DNA of 64,000 nt from UBA10324 sp038326325 (GTDB taxonomy: Bacteria > Bacteroidota > Bacteroidia > Chitinophagales > UBA10324): assembly GCA_038326325.1 (NCBI GenBank), contig JBBQJW010000014.1, positions 1-64,000 of the forward strand. The letters run 5' to 3'. Shown piece by piece: positions 8,393 to 17,526 of the stretch (its first letter is position 1; each line of letters opens with the position of its first letter). Made by a program: the position numbers and the translations under genes. A model generated the notes under the pieces. It had not been told where the DNA came from and made no database searches. It was given only the letters and a program-made list of their open reading frames with translations.

Positions 8393-9456
8393 GAAAGTAT
8401 TGATTCTAATGCTTCCTGATTTTCCTGAAGCCACAAATAAATATCTTCTAAAATTTCTTTCGGAGTAATTGAGGGCTCCCATCCTGTTGCAGCTGTAACT
8501 TTAGAATTATCAGTCAGATAAATTCGAATATCCGCTTGTCGATTTTCAGGTACTTTATCAATCTGAATTTTATTTCCGGTAATATCTTCGCTCAATGTGG
8601 TAAGTTCTTTAAGTGATACGCTTATTGGTTTTCCTCCTCCGGCATTAAAAGTCATTCCATTTACCTTATCGAGATTGTGTATTTCCCAATCCACCAATCG
8701 AAATAAATCTTTTACATGTAACATATCGCGCACCTGCTTGCCTTCACCACCATAACCTATGTATGATAGTTTCTTTTTCCAGAAATGTTTCGCGAGCCAA
8801 AGCACCACTACTCCCTGATCAACTTTCCCCATTTGCCAAGGACCGGTAATTACTCCGCAACGATTGATAACAGATTTTAACCCGTAGAAACGATTGTATT
8901 CGTTAATGATTAATTCAGAAGCGAGTTTTGTAGTTCCGTAAAAGGAGCGATAACCCTCCAATGAAAAATTCTCAGCGATTCCTTTTGCTGTTACACCTGC
9001 AACTAATTGCTTATCGGTTAATTCAAAACGATTTTCTGTTTCGGTGAAAAGTAATTTTTCAATCGGTTCAATCGGATACACTCGACTGGTAGAAAGAAAA
9101 AGAAAAGTACCGTTACACTTTTTTGCAAACTCCAAGCAATTTATTGTACCAATTAGATTTGTATTGAATAGAGAATCAATTGAAGAATTTATTCCCGCCA
9201 TAACAGATGGTTCAGCCGCACATTCCAAAATAAAATCTACAACACCAACTGAATTGAAACCTTCTTTATTCCCAATATCTCCATTAATAAATTTTATTCC
9301 AGCCGATTGCAATCGTGGAAGATTTAACTCGCTCCCCTTTCTACTGAGATTATCCATACAAATAATTTGATAGTCAGGATATTTCATCGTAAGAGAAATA
9401 GCCAGCGAACTGCCAACAAATCCCGCTCCGCCTGTAATTAAAATTTTGGTTTTCAT
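8389..9456 (-). CDS. NAD-dependent epimerase/dehydratase (first of a pair)
   Basis: About 355 residues starting MKTKILITGGAGFVGSS at 9456. An in-frame ATG 18 bp upstream would add only MSAAEK. It has the Rossmann motif GGAGFVG, a catalytic YGTTK, and a GKQVRDMLHVKDL segment matching its neighbour, so the two look like an old duplication. The predicted role is nucleotide-sugar epimerisation or dehydration for surface polysaccharide. The pair may act on successive steps or as a heteromer, which is inference from the ATGA overlap and similarity. No glycosyltransferases lie nearby to narrow the pathway. Confidence 0.82.
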   Translation of the reverse strand: MKTKILITGGAGFVGSSLAISLTMKYPDYQIICMDNLSRKGSELNLPRLQSAGIKFINGDIGNKEGFNSVGVVDFILECAAEPSVMAGINSSIDSLFNTNLIGTINCLEFAKKCNGTFLFLSTSRVYPIEPIEKLLFTETENRFELTDKQLVAGVTAKGIAENFSLEGYRSFYGTTKLASELIINEYNRFYGLKSVINRCGVITGPWQMGKVDQGVVVLWLAKHFWKKKLSYIGYGGEGKQVRDMLHVKDLFRLVDWEIHNLDKVNGMTFNAGGGKPISVSLKELTTLSEDITGNKIQIDKVPENRQADIRIYLTDNSKVTAATGWEPSITPKEILEDIYLWLQENQEALESILS

Positions 9457-9506
9457 TTTCTCTGCAGCACTCAAAAATAATTTAAATCAGCAAAATGAAA
9501 ATTCAA

Positions 9507-10034
9507 CTACCATTCACCTGCATATTTCAAATCAGAATATACCTGAGACTTAAGATAATCATATTTCAATTTCGTTATCTGCCTGAAATGATGGTAGTCG
9601 TGAGCAAGCCAGTTTGATAACAATAACTCACCTGTAACAGGTCCGGCCTTTGGATGCATCCAAAAAAGTTTATAATCAGGCGAAGCAAGTGAGTTCAACC
9701 ATCTGATCGAGTTTTTTCTTTCATCTAAAAAGCGATTCAACATTTCATGATAATCCTGATTTATATAATCGTGACTAGTAACCCAATCAACAGGATTGAT
9801 TTTTCGAAACGGCAAATCTGGAGTTACTAAAACCTGACTCAATCTCTCTCTGAAATCTTCGCGCTCTTCGTCGTACAAATGACAAACAATTTCAAGTAGA
9901 CACCATTTTTCAGATGCTGGTTTCCATAAATATTGCTCGCGATAAATGGCTGACAATATTGATTTAAAATCCTCGAGATTATTATTCAGTTCTGAAATGA
10001 TGAAGTGTGAATCAAAAACAGGGGTGGTATTCAT
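9507..10034 (-). CDS. DinB-like putative metal-binding protein
   Basis: 175 residues forming a four-helix DinB/YfiT-type protein. The metal-binding histidines are visible: one in EIVCHLYDEEREDF (about residue 52) and a cluster in LAHDYHHFRQI (about 149-153). Family members are stress-linked or thiol-dependent transferases, but most have no known reaction, so only the fold is called. It sits 27 bp downstream of aroA on the same strand and is probably in the same transcript. Confidence 0.8.
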   Translation of the reverse strand: MNTTPVFDSHFIISELNNNLEDFKSILSAIYREQYLWKPASEKWCLLEIVCHLYDEEREDFRERLSQVLVTPDLPFRKINPVDWVTSHDYINQDYHEMLNRFLDERKNSIRWLNSLASPDYKLFWMHPKAGPVTGELLLSNWLAHDYHHFRQITKLKYDYLKSQVYSDLKYAGEW

Positions 10035-10061
10035 TGATTAAAATTTATGAATGAAAATAAC

Positions 10062-11279
10062 TCAACTATTTTTCTTACCAAACTCTTTCCAGAATCCAGG
10101 AAAGGATTTGTCCACTACCTTTTTATCTTCGAGTGTAACAGAATTGAAAACAGTGGCTAAAGGAGCGAGACTCATCGCCACTCTATGGTCGTTATAAGTT
10201 TTTAATTTCGGGTTTCGAGTTTCTGGTTGGAATACATTCTCGATTATTGAGAAAGTATTTTTCGTTTGCTTCACCTGAAAACCCAATTGATTTAATGTTT
10301 TTTCAAAAACATTTGCTCTTTCACTTTCCTTTAAATTGAGATGTGAAATATTTTTAAATACAGTGTTGAATTCTTTTGCTGCAACTGTTACAGCAAGCGC
10401 CGGAAAAAGATCAGGATTATCTTTTAAATCGAAAATCAATTTCGTCTTTGATTTATTATCGTGATTTAAATTATTTCCCGAAGAAATTAAAACTCCTTTT
10501 AAACTGAATTCACTTTTCACTCCGAACACTTCAAATAGCTCTGCTACTATCCTATCGCCCTGAATTGAATCTTCCTTTAATCCTTTCAATAAAATTTTAC
10601 TCTTAGGTTTTAATGCTGCTAATTCATAAAAGTAAGATGCAGCACTCCAGTCGGCTTCAACTTCAAAATTTTTCGGTTGATATTTTCCGGGTGTAACAGA
10701 AATTGTTTTTCCTTTCATTGTTACAGCAATCCCGAATTCGCGCATCAATTCAACGGTCATATCAATATATGAACTGCTAACAATTTTTCCTTTCAGTTTT
10801 AATTGCAATCCTTTTTTCATCGAAGGAGCAAACAGCAACATAGCAGAAATGAATTGAGAACTGATTCCGGCATCGATGGAAAGTTTACCCCCTGATAATT
10901 GTTTTCCTTTTATTAAATAATGGTTTGATTTTTTTTCGATTGAAGCGCCGAGTTTTTTTAATGCTTCTAATAGAGGTGTAACAGGCCGTTCCATTAATCT
11001 TTTACTTCCCGACAATTTCCAGTCGCCTTCCTTATTTGCGAGATAAGCCAACAGAAAACGAAAAGTTGTTCCGCCTTCTCCAGCATCAATGGTTTTTGAT
11101 TTTGATTGCAAAGCATACCATAAACATTCTGTGTCGTCCGCTTTTGATAAGTTTTTTATTGCGAACTTCTTTTCGCAAAGCGCCTTAATAATTAAAACAC
11201 GATTGCTGATACTTTTTGAAGCTGGAAGATTGATTTCTTTCCGAACTGGTTTATCAATATGCTTTATGATAATCGCCAT
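10062..11279 (-). CDS. aroA: 3-phosphoshikimate 1-carboxyvinyltransferase (EPSP synthase)
   Basis: 405 residues from the ATG at 11279. It makes EPSP from shikimate-3-phosphate and PEP, the sixth step of the shikimate pathway, in the cytoplasm. Visible family motifs are LPASKSISNR near the N-terminus, GEGGTTFRFLLA (about 68-79), SSQFISAMLL, EADWSAASYF and NDHRVAMSLAPLA near the C-terminus. It is a little shorter than the roughly 427-residue enzyme of enterics. The stop of aroB and this start share a base (TGATG), so translation is probably coupled. A TTG one codon upstream is less likely as the start. Confidence 0.95.
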   Translation of the reverse strand: MAIIIKHIDKPVRKEINLPASKSISNRVLIIKALCEKKFAIKNLSKADDTECLWYALQSKSKTIDAGEGGTTFRFLLAYLANKEGDWKLSGSKRLMERPVTPLLEALKKLGASIEKKSNHYLIKGKQLSGGKLSIDAGISSQFISAMLLFAPSMKKGLQLKLKGKIVSSSYIDMTVELMREFGIAVTMKGKTISVTPGKYQPKNFEVEADWSAASYFYELAALKPKSKILLKGLKEDSIQGDRIVAELFEVFGVKSEFSLKGVLISSGNNLNHDNKSKTKLIFDLKDNPDLFPALAVTVAAKEFNTVFKNISHLNLKESERANVFEKTLNQLGFQVKQTKNTFSIIENVFQPETRNPKLKTYNDHRVAMSLAPLATVFNSVTLEDKKVVDKSFPGFWKEFGKKNS

Positions 11280-12340
11280 CAAATTTTCCGATAAGAATTA
11301 ATACACTCACGAATCATTTCAATAGAAACTTCCTTTTCCCAGTAAGGTTTACCAATCCTTTTTAACAACACGGGTTTTATTTTCCCCTTCACATTTTTTT
11401 TGTCGCTCGACATGAATGATAAAATTTCATCCACTTCCTTTTCACTAAATTTAATTTTCGGAAATTTCTCAGTCAGAAATTCCAACTGTTCGCCAAAAGG
11501 ATTCGCTTTCAATCCGAAATATTTTTCCGACAAGTTCAATTCACAAATCATTCCGGCTGTTACAGCTATACCATGTGGAATTGGTTTCTTTTTCAGCAGA
11601 CAAAAACTTTCAATAGCATGGCCAACGGTATGACCGAAGTTCAGTTGCTTCCTTGCTCCTTCTTCATGCAAATCTTTATCAGTGATTTTCAGTTTGAATT
11701 TTATCGCTGAAACAATCAGCTCTTCAACGGATTCTTTCTTCCCGAAATTCACAACAAACTCTTCCCACTGTTTACTTCCACTCAGTATTGCATGCTTGGC
11801 CATTTCAGAATAAGCACTTAACACCTGTTCTTCGGATAAGGTCTTCAACCAATTGGTGTAAATAAAAACTGCCTTCGGTTGTGCGAATGTTCCCAACTGA
11901 TTTTTATGATTGGCGAAATCAACGCCACTCTTTCCACCAATCGAAGCATCCACCATCGCCAACAAAGTTGTTGGAATATGAATAAAATCAATTCCTCTTT
12001 TAAAAACCGAAGCGGTGAAAGCTCCGATGTCAGTAACCATTCCTCCTCCAAGATTTATGATTAACGATTTTCTATCGGCAACAAGAAGCAATTGCTCCCA
12101 TAATTTTTCTGCTGAAGCAAGTGTTTTATTTTCTTCGCCAGCTGTAACAGTCAGCAAATGAAATTTTTTCAGTTGACATAACTCAATCAACTTTGGTAAA
12201 CACAACCGTTCGGTTGTTGAGTCAGCGAGAACGATAATGGAAGAATAATTTCCTCTTCGCAGAAACCTCATCAGCGATTTTAATTTTTCATCAATGTAAA
12301 TGCGATGAAATTTTCCTTTAATTATTTCTAACCTGCTCAT
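11279..12340 (-). CDS. aroB: 3-dehydroquinate synthase
   Basis: 353 residues. It converts DAHP to 3-dehydroquinate, step two of the shikimate pathway, using NAD and a divalent metal. Motifs are GGGMVTDIGAF, PTTLLAMVDASIGGKSG, NHKNQLGTF, EMAKHAIL and the metal-binding NFGHTVGHAIE. It directly precedes aroA, so two pathway steps are coupled. Its start lies 23 bp inside the upstream ABM-domain gene. Confidence 0.95.
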   Translation of the reverse strand: MSRLEIIKGKFHRIYIDEKLKSLMRFLRRGNYSSIIVLADSTTERLCLPKLIELCQLKKFHLLTVTAGEENKTLASAEKLWEQLLLVADRKSLIINLGGGMVTDIGAFTASVFKRGIDFIHIPTTLLAMVDASIGGKSGVDFANHKNQLGTFAQPKAVFIYTNWLKTLSEEQVLSAYSEMAKHAILSGSKQWEEFVVNFGKKESVEELIVSAIKFKLKITDKDLHEEGARKQLNFGHTVGHAIESFCLLKKKPIPHGIAVTAGMICELNLSEKYFGLKANPFGEQLEFLTEKFPKIKFSEKEVDEILSFMSSDKKNVKGKIKPVLLKRIGKPYWEKEVSIEMIRECINSYRKI

Positions 12341-12638
12341 AAGATTTTACTCGTTCCAATGATTCCAAACTCCATGCTTCAGCGGGAGCAGAAAAATATT
12401 GTTTGATTTCTGTCCATGTACTTCTGAACAATTCAGAGAAGCGATACTTATTTAGTGCTTGTTCATCACGCCAAATGCTGTAAGTAAATATCACATCGCT
12501 CGCACCTGATTCATTTAGTAATTCGAGATGCATGCATCCTTCGAAATTTGAAATCTTATCTTTTATGCGACTGAACAACGAACGAAACTCGTGCACACAT
12601 TCAGGTTTAAATTCCATCTTAACTATTCTCACTATCAT
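12318..12638 (-). CDS. ABM-domain (antibiotic biosynthesis monooxygenase-like) protein
   Basis: 106 residues with the dimeric ferredoxin-like fold of the ABM family: MIVRIVKMEFKPECVHEFRSLF, then FEGCMHLELL, YSIWRDEQALNKYRFSELF. Members include quinol and heme monooxygenases and many of unknown role, so no reaction is assigned. The 3' end overlaps aroB by 23 bp. The placement ahead of aroB may be only operon packing. Confidence 0.78.
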   Translation of the reverse strand: MIVRIVKMEFKPECVHEFRSLFSRIKDKISNFEGCMHLELLNESGASDVIFTYSIWRDEQALNKYRFSELFRSTWTEIKQYFSAPAEAWSLESLERVKSYEQVRNN

Positions 12639-12691
12639 TTTTCTAAAACTTTTTTAACCCTAAACAAAAAAACCGAAACTCTAAACCAGCG

Positions 12692-13465
12692 TTATTTAAA
12701 TTCAATATGAACCATGTTGTTCAATTGCAATCCTAACAATCCAGCCATGTTTCCGTGTTTCATAAATAATTCAATGTATCCAGCGGAATTCACGAGACAC
12801 GAAATTTCCGAATCGCGAATCGAATTGTAATTTGTTTCAAGCCGGCCAATGTCTTCATTTCGTTTAAATGTCACTACAAATTTTCTTCCCTTCCCCGTGT
12901 TTTCAAATTCTTCCTTACGAATATTCAGCATCACATTTTCAAATTTATCAATGTGCACCACCGTGCCTTTAATATAATTCACGCTGATGATTGGCCGGAA
13001 AGAAGCCGCTCGCGTGATAGCTGTAACACTCTCTCCTATTTCTTCAATCGCGTTTCCATCAGCGATACGCTTCGCCGCTTTCACATACAAATCCGAAACG
13101 GGAATCGTGTGTTTCTCATCATCATTCTTTAAAGCGAAAATTTTCTCCGGTATTTTATTTTCAAACAACAATGCAAATAATCCGTTATCAGGACCAATAA
13201 ATACATAATCGTCGTGTTGAATAACCAGGTGCCTCATTCCTTTGAAACTGCTTGTATCAACAGCAACGAGGTGTATGGTTCCCTTCGGGAAATGATGATA
13301 ACTATTTAATAACACAAATGCCGCCTGCGAATAACTGTACGATTCAATATCATGCGTGATGTCCACGATAGTCGCATCTGGCATAGCTTTCAGCAATTCG
13401 CCTTTCAACACCCCCACATAATAATCTTTTAAACCGAGGTCAGTGGTGAGCGTAATGCAATTCAT
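12692..13465 (-). CDS. SAM hydroxide adenosyltransferase (DUF62 family)
   Basis: 257 residues from the ATG at 13465, giving MNCITLTTDLGLKDYYVG, the canonical start of this family. The TTG 24 bp earlier is unneeded. The enzyme splits S-adenosylmethionine with hydroxide to adenosine and methionine. Supporting motifs are TTDLG, the DITHDIESYS segment, HLVAVDTSS and FIGPDNGLFALL, which build the trimer interface site. It is divergent from phoH, a neighbour pairing I recall as common in Bacteroidota, and heads the minus-strand operon. Confidence 0.92.
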   Translation of the reverse strand: MNCITLTTDLGLKDYYVGVLKGELLKAMPDATIVDITHDIESYSYSQAAFVLLNSYHHFPKGTIHLVAVDTSSFKGMRHLVIQHDDYVFIGPDNGLFALLFENKIPEKIFALKNDDEKHTIPVSDLYVKAAKRIADGNAIEEIGESVTAITRAASFRPIISVNYIKGTVVHIDKFENVMLNIRKEEFENTGKGRKFVVTFKRNEDIGRLETNYNSIRDSEISCLVNSAGYIELFMKHGNMAGLLGLQLNNMVHIEFK

Positions 13466-13574
13466 TTCAAGCGTAAAATTATTTCGCAAAGAACAACATA
13501 GAAATCAAATAATGTATCTATGCGCGACCAACAGAAAAGTGGATAAAAAGAAAAACTGTTTTTTTTTGTGAACT

Positions 13575-13582
13575 TATCTTTG
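13575..13582 (+). promoter_or_regulatory. Candidate -7 promoter box TATCTTTG for the phoH operon
   Basis: TATCTTTG fits TAnnTTTG and ends 23 bp before the TTG start at 13606. No ATG is in frame upstream of that TTG, so the box and the reading frame together support a TTG start. I do not see a matching -33 TTTG at the usual spacing. Confidence 0.45.
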
Positions 13583-13605
13583 ACAAACAAAATCTCGATA
13601 TTCAA

Positions 13606-14583
13606 TTGACGGAACTTACAATTACGCTCGACGCTATAGACCCTGTAGAATTTCTCGGTATCAACAACTCAAGACTTCAACTGCTTAAACGGGCTTACCC
13701 GAAACTGAAAATTGTTTCGCGCGGCAACCTCATTAAAGCCGAGGGCACCAATGAAGAACTCACTTCACTCGATGATAAAGTGAAAATGATGATTCAGTTT
13801 GTGGAGAAGTACGGGCGCATCAGCGACAAAACCACTGAAGATTTATTAGCCGATTCGAACCCATCGGAACTTGATGCATTCAAGTTTGCCGAAGATGTGA
13901 TTGTGTATGGGGCGAATGGTTTGATTGTGAAAGCGCGAACTGCCAATCAGAAAAAAATGGTGACGCTGTCGGAAGAGAATGATATTGTTTTCGCTATTGG
14001 CCCAGCAGGAACAGGAAAAACTTATACTGCTGTGGCGCTGGCTGTTCGTGCGTTGAAAAATAAACTCATTAAAAAAATTATTCTCACGCGCCCCGCTGTT
14101 GAAGCCGGTGAGAGTCTCGGATTTTTGCCTGGTGATTTGAAAGAAAAAATTGACCCCTACCTGCGCCCGCTTTACGATGCGCTTGACGATATGATTCCGT
14201 CTGATAAACTCAATTATTATTTAGCGAACCGCACCATAGAAATTGCTCCCCTCGCTTTCATGCGCGGGCGAACGCTCGACAACGCTTATATTTTATTGGA
14301 TGAAGCGCAGAACACCACCGACTCGCAAATTAAAATGTTGCTCACGCGAATTGGCCCAAGCGCGAAAGCGATTATCACGGGTGATTTAACTCAAATTGAT
14401 TTGCCAAAGTATCAGCGAAGCGGTTTGTTTAAAGCGCTCGACATTTTACAAAATATCGAAGGCATTGGAGTCGTGTTTCTTAATGAAGGCGATGTTGTTC
14501 GCCATCGTTTGGTGAAACAAATTATTAAAGCTTATAACAAAAGCGATGACGACGCTGATAAGAAAAGTGAGGTGAAGAAGTAG
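13606..14583 (+). CDS. PhoH-family ATPase
   Basis: 325 residues beginning at TTG (TELTITLDAID). It has a short N-terminal domain, then a P-loop ATPase: Walker A GPAGTGKTYTAV (about 130), PGDLKEKIDPYLRPLYDAL, the Walker B-type strand YILLDEAQNTT and GDLTQIDLP. PhoH proteins are cytoplasmic, RNA-related ATPases usually placed next to RNase or ribosome-assembly genes. The TTG start is supported by the lack of any upstream in-frame ATG and by the promoter box at 13575. It heads the plus-strand housekeeping run to rlmH. Confidence 0.92.
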   Translation: MTELTITLDAIDPVEFLGINNSRLQLLKRAYPKLKIVSRGNLIKAEGTNEELTSLDDKVKMMIQFVEKYGRISDKTTEDLLADSNPSELDAFKFAEDVIVYGANGLIVKARTANQKKMVTLSEENDIVFAIGPAGTGKTYTAVALAVRALKNKLIKKIILTRPAVEAGESLGFLPGDLKEKIDPYLRPLYDALDDMIPSDKLNYYLANRTIEIAPLAFMRGRTLDNAYILLDEAQNTTDSQIKMLLTRIGPSAKAIITGDLTQIDLPKYQRSGLFKALDILQNIEGIGVVFLNEGDVVRHRLVKQIIKAYNKSDDDADKKSEVKK

Positions 14584-14636
14584 AAGTATTTTCTCACTTT
14601 TTTATTTACTACTGTAACACTAATATCAAATAGAAT

Positions 14637-15422
14637 ATGACCACTTTCCAGGCAATCATTCTCGGCATTATTGAAGGACTCACGGAGTTTCTTCCCATCT
14701 CATCAACAGGTCACATGATAATTGGCACTGCGATTCTTGGTATTCAGCCCGATGAATTTGTAAAAATGTTTACCGTTAATATTCAGTTTGGTGCAATACT
14801 CAGTGTTGTTGTTCTCTACTGGAAAAGATTTTTTCAATCGCTCGATTTTTATTACAAACTGATTATCGCGTTTATACCTGCAGCTATTTTCGGCGTGTTG
14901 CTCGACAAACAAATTGATGCTTTGCTTGGCAGTGTTGAAGCAGTTGCGCTCGCACTTTTACTTGGTGGAATCATTTTGCTTTTCATTGATAAGATATTTT
15001 CAGCGAACGAAAATGAACCGGAAAAAGAAATCAGTTATCTATCCGCTTTAAAAATCGGAATGTTTCAGGTTATCTCTATGATTCCCGGAGTATCGCGAAG
15101 CGGTGCAACAATTGTTGGCGGACTTTCACAAAAATTAAATCGCAAGCAAGCAGCTGAGTTTTCATTTTTCCTTGCGGTTCCCACTATGGCGGCAGCAACT
15201 TGTTATAAGTTGTTAAAGAATTATGAGCTCATTGATTCCTCAAACATCAAATTATTATTGATTGGAAATGTAGTTGCGTTTATTGTTGCGCTTATCGCTA
15301 TAAAAGCATTCATTGGAATATTGAATAAATATGGTTTCAGATATTTCGGTATTTACAGAATCATTATCGGCGCGGTAATTCTTATTCTTCTCGCTATGAA
15401 GATTAATCTTGCAGTGCTATGA
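14637..15422 (+). CDS. uppP: Undecaprenyl-diphosphatase
   Basis: 261 residues of integral membrane protein with about seven or eight helices. It removes a phosphate from undecaprenyl pyrophosphate so the lipid carrier can be reused for peptidoglycan and surface glycans. The two signature loops are present: EGLTEFLPISSTGH (about 13-26) and PGVSRSGATI (about 150). Also known as BacA, because overexpression gives bacitracin resistance. The ATG lies 53 bp after phoH, and its stop overlaps truB by 4 bp (ATGA). Confidence 0.95.
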   Translation: MTTFQAIILGIIEGLTEFLPISSTGHMIIGTAILGIQPDEFVKMFTVNIQFGAILSVVVLYWKRFFQSLDFYYKLIIAFIPAAIFGVLLDKQIDALLGSVEAVALALLLGGIILLFIDKIFSANENEPEKEISYLSALKIGMFQVISMIPGVSRSGATIVGGLSQKLNRKQAAEFSFFLAVPTMAAATCYKLLKNYELIDSSNIKLLLIGNVVAFIVALIAIKAFIGILNKYGFRYFGIYRIIIGAVILILLAMKINLAVL

Positions 15423-16129
15423 CCTTGCAGGAAATTAAAGACGGAACAGTTTTATTAATTGACAAACCGGAACGATGGAGTTCGTTTGATGTGGTGAAGA
15501 AAGTGAGTTTACTCACTCGTCCAAAAAAAGTTGGTCATGCAGGAACGCTCGACCCACTCGCTACCGGATTGATGATCATTTTAACCGGTGCGAAAACAAA
15601 GGAGATGTTACAGTTAAACTCCGGAGAAAAAGAATATACCGGAACATTTTATATAGGTGCCACAACCGAGTCACATGATTTGGAAAGACCTGTTGATGCT
15701 ACTTTCCCAACCGAGCACATCACCAACGAAATGATTCATGAAACTGCTAAAAGTTTTATCGGCGAATTCGCTCAGACTCCTCCCCTTCACTCCGCGAAAA
15801 AGAGAGACGGTGTTCGCTATTATAAAATGGCACGGCGCGGAGAAGAATTTCAAAGAATAAAATCGTGGGTTGAATTAAAAGAATTTGAAATCACTCGCAT
15901 CGCATTGCCGGAAGTTGATTTCAGAATCGTGTGCAGCAAAGGATTTTATGTTCGCTCGCTGGCTCATGACCTTGGTGAGCGATTAAGAAACGGTGCGCAC
16001 ATCATTGCGCTGCGAAGAATTCGTAGCGGAGATTTTAATGTGAAAGATGCGATGACAATTGAAGCATTCACTGCATTTGTATTAAAGGAAAAAGAGAATT
16101 ATCAGAATGAAAGTTTATCGCAGTATTGA
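15419..16129 (+). CDS. truB: tRNA pseudouridine(55) synthase
   Basis: 236 residues. It makes pseudouridine 55 in the T-loop of tRNAs. The catalytic motif GHAGTLDPLATGLMIILTG has the active Asp, followed by KEYTGTFYIGATTESHDLE and the family C-terminal KGFYVRSLAHDLGERL. It overlaps uppP by 4 bp and ribF by 23 bp. It is shorter than the E. coli protein and lacks the full PUA-type tail, which is usual in this phylum. Confidence 0.95.
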   Translation: MTLQEIKDGTVLLIDKPERWSSFDVVKKVSLLTRPKKVGHAGTLDPLATGLMIILTGAKTKEMLQLNSGEKEYTGTFYIGATTESHDLERPVDATFPTEHITNEMIHETAKSFIGEFAQTPPLHSAKKRDGVRYYKMARRGEEFQRIKSWVELKEFEITRIALPEVDFRIVCSKGFYVRSLAHDLGERLRNGAHIIALRRIRSGDFNVKDAMTIEAFTAFVLKEKENYQNESLSQY

Positions 16130-17033
16130 GAATTTACCTGAGTTTAAAAACCCCGTTGTAACCATCGGAACTTTTGATGGTGTACACGAAGGGCATCGTC
16201 ATCTCGTTCAGAAAATAAAAACACTTGCTAAAGAAAATAATGGTGAGAGCGTACTCATCACATTTCATCCGCATCCTCGGTTGATAGTTTATCCCGATGA
16301 TAAATCGCTACGCATACTCACAACTCTTGAAGAAAAAATTTCATTGCTGGAATCAGAAGGTGTCGACCATTTAGTTATTGTTCCATTCACCAAAGAATTT
16401 TCGTTACACTCTGCAAAAAATTATTTGCAGAATTTTTTAGTAGCGAAATTTCATCCGTCAATTATTGTTACAGGATACAATCATTCATTCGGCCATCACC
16501 GCGATGGCAACATTGAAATGCTTCGACGATTTGAAACCGAATTTCATTATAAAGTTGAGGAGCTTAACAAACAATTAGTAGATGATATTGCCGTCAGCAG
16601 TACTCGTATTCGGATTGCTTTGCAGGAAGGAGATATTGAATTTGCAACGCATTTACTCGGTCACCCCTACTCTGTTACAGGCCAAGTAGTTCATGGCCAA
16701 CAACTCGGAAATAAAATCGGATTTCCAACCGCGAACATTGAAGTGAATGACCCGCTCAAATCAATTCCTGCTGATGGCGTTTATGCTGTTACAGTAAATT
16801 GGAAGAATGAAAAATTAAAAGGCATGATGAACATTGGTTTCCGTCCAACAGTAGATGGGCTACATCATAAGTTGGAAGTTCACTTGCTTAATTTTAATTC
16901 AGATTTATATAACCAGCAATTGGAAATTCATTTTGTAAAAAGATTAAGAAACGAAAAGAAGTTTTCTTCTTTGGATGAACTGAAAGAACAATTAAAGCAG
17001 GATAAAGAGGCGGCAATTTCTATTCTGAAATAA
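16107..17033 (+). CDS. ribF: Bifunctional riboflavin kinase / FAD synthetase
   Basis: 308 residues. The N-terminal FAD synthetase half starts with VVTIGTFDGVHEGHRHLV, the nucleotidyltransferase motif, and contains VTGYNHSFGHHRDG. The C-terminal flavokinase half (about 185-305) has GNKIGFPTANIE, PADGVYAVTV, MMNIGFRPTVDG and LEVHLLNF. It converts riboflavin to FMN and then to FAD. The start lies inside truB, 23 bp before its stop. Confidence 0.95.
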   Translation: MKVYRSIENLPEFKNPVVTIGTFDGVHEGHRHLVQKIKTLAKENNGESVLITFHPHPRLIVYPDDKSLRILTTLEEKISLLESEGVDHLVIVPFTKEFSLHSAKNYLQNFLVAKFHPSIIVTGYNHSFGHHRDGNIEMLRRFETEFHYKVEELNKQLVDDIAVSSTRIRIALQEGDIEFATHLLGHPYSVTGQVVHGQQLGNKIGFPTANIEVNDPLKSIPADGVYAVTVNWKNEKLKGMMNIGFRPTVDGLHHKLEVHLLNFNSDLYNQQLEIHFVKRLRNEKKFSSLDELKEQLKQDKEAAISILK

Positions 17034-17038
17034 TTTCA

Positions 17039-17503
17039 ATGAAAATTCTCCTTCTCTCTTTCACACGCTCAGAAGAAAAATATATAATCGAGGGTGTAAC
17101 AGAATTTGAAAAGCGAATCAAGAAATATAATTCCTTCGAAACAAAAATTCTCAAAGCTTCTTCAATCTCAAACTCTACTGAACAATTAAAAGCTGAAGCA
17201 AAACTGCTCGAACAATATTTCACTTCTGATTCAATTGTTGTTTTATTGGATGAGAATGGAAAGCAATTCACCTCCAAAAAATTCTCCGATTTTATTCAAA
17301 CAAAAATGAACTCGGGAAAAAAGAATTTAGTGTTTGTTATTGGAGGAGCGTTTGGTTTTTCAGAAGAGATAAAAAAGAAATCAAGTGATTTGATTTCACT
17401 TTCTTCACTCACTTTCCCTCACAAATTAGCGAAACTGATTTTCTGCGAACAGCTATACCGTGCCTTTACAATATTGAAAGGAGAAAAATATCATCATGAA
17501 TAA
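17039..17503 (+). CDS. rlmH: 23S rRNA (pseudouridine1915-N3)-methyltransferase
   Basis: 154 residues, the usual RlmH length. It is a SPOUT-type methyltransferase that modifies helix 69 of 23S rRNA at the subunit interface, on assembled ribosomes. The knot motifs are VVLLDENGKQFTS, FVIGGAFGFSEE and a LSSLTFPHKLAKLIFCEQLYRAF C-terminus. It lies 5 bp after ribF. It converges on the giant adhesin gene with 23 bp between stops, and I see no clear terminator in that gap. Confidence 0.94.
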   Translation: MKILLLSFTRSEEKYIIEGVTEFEKRIKKYNSFETKILKASSISNSTEQLKAEAKLLEQYFTSDSIVVLLDENGKQFTSKKFSDFIQTKMNSGKKNLVFVIGGAFGFSEEIKKKSSDLISLSSLTFPHKLAKLIFCEQLYRAFTILKGEKYHHE

Positions 17504-17526
17504 CAATTGTGAATTGAAAACTCTTT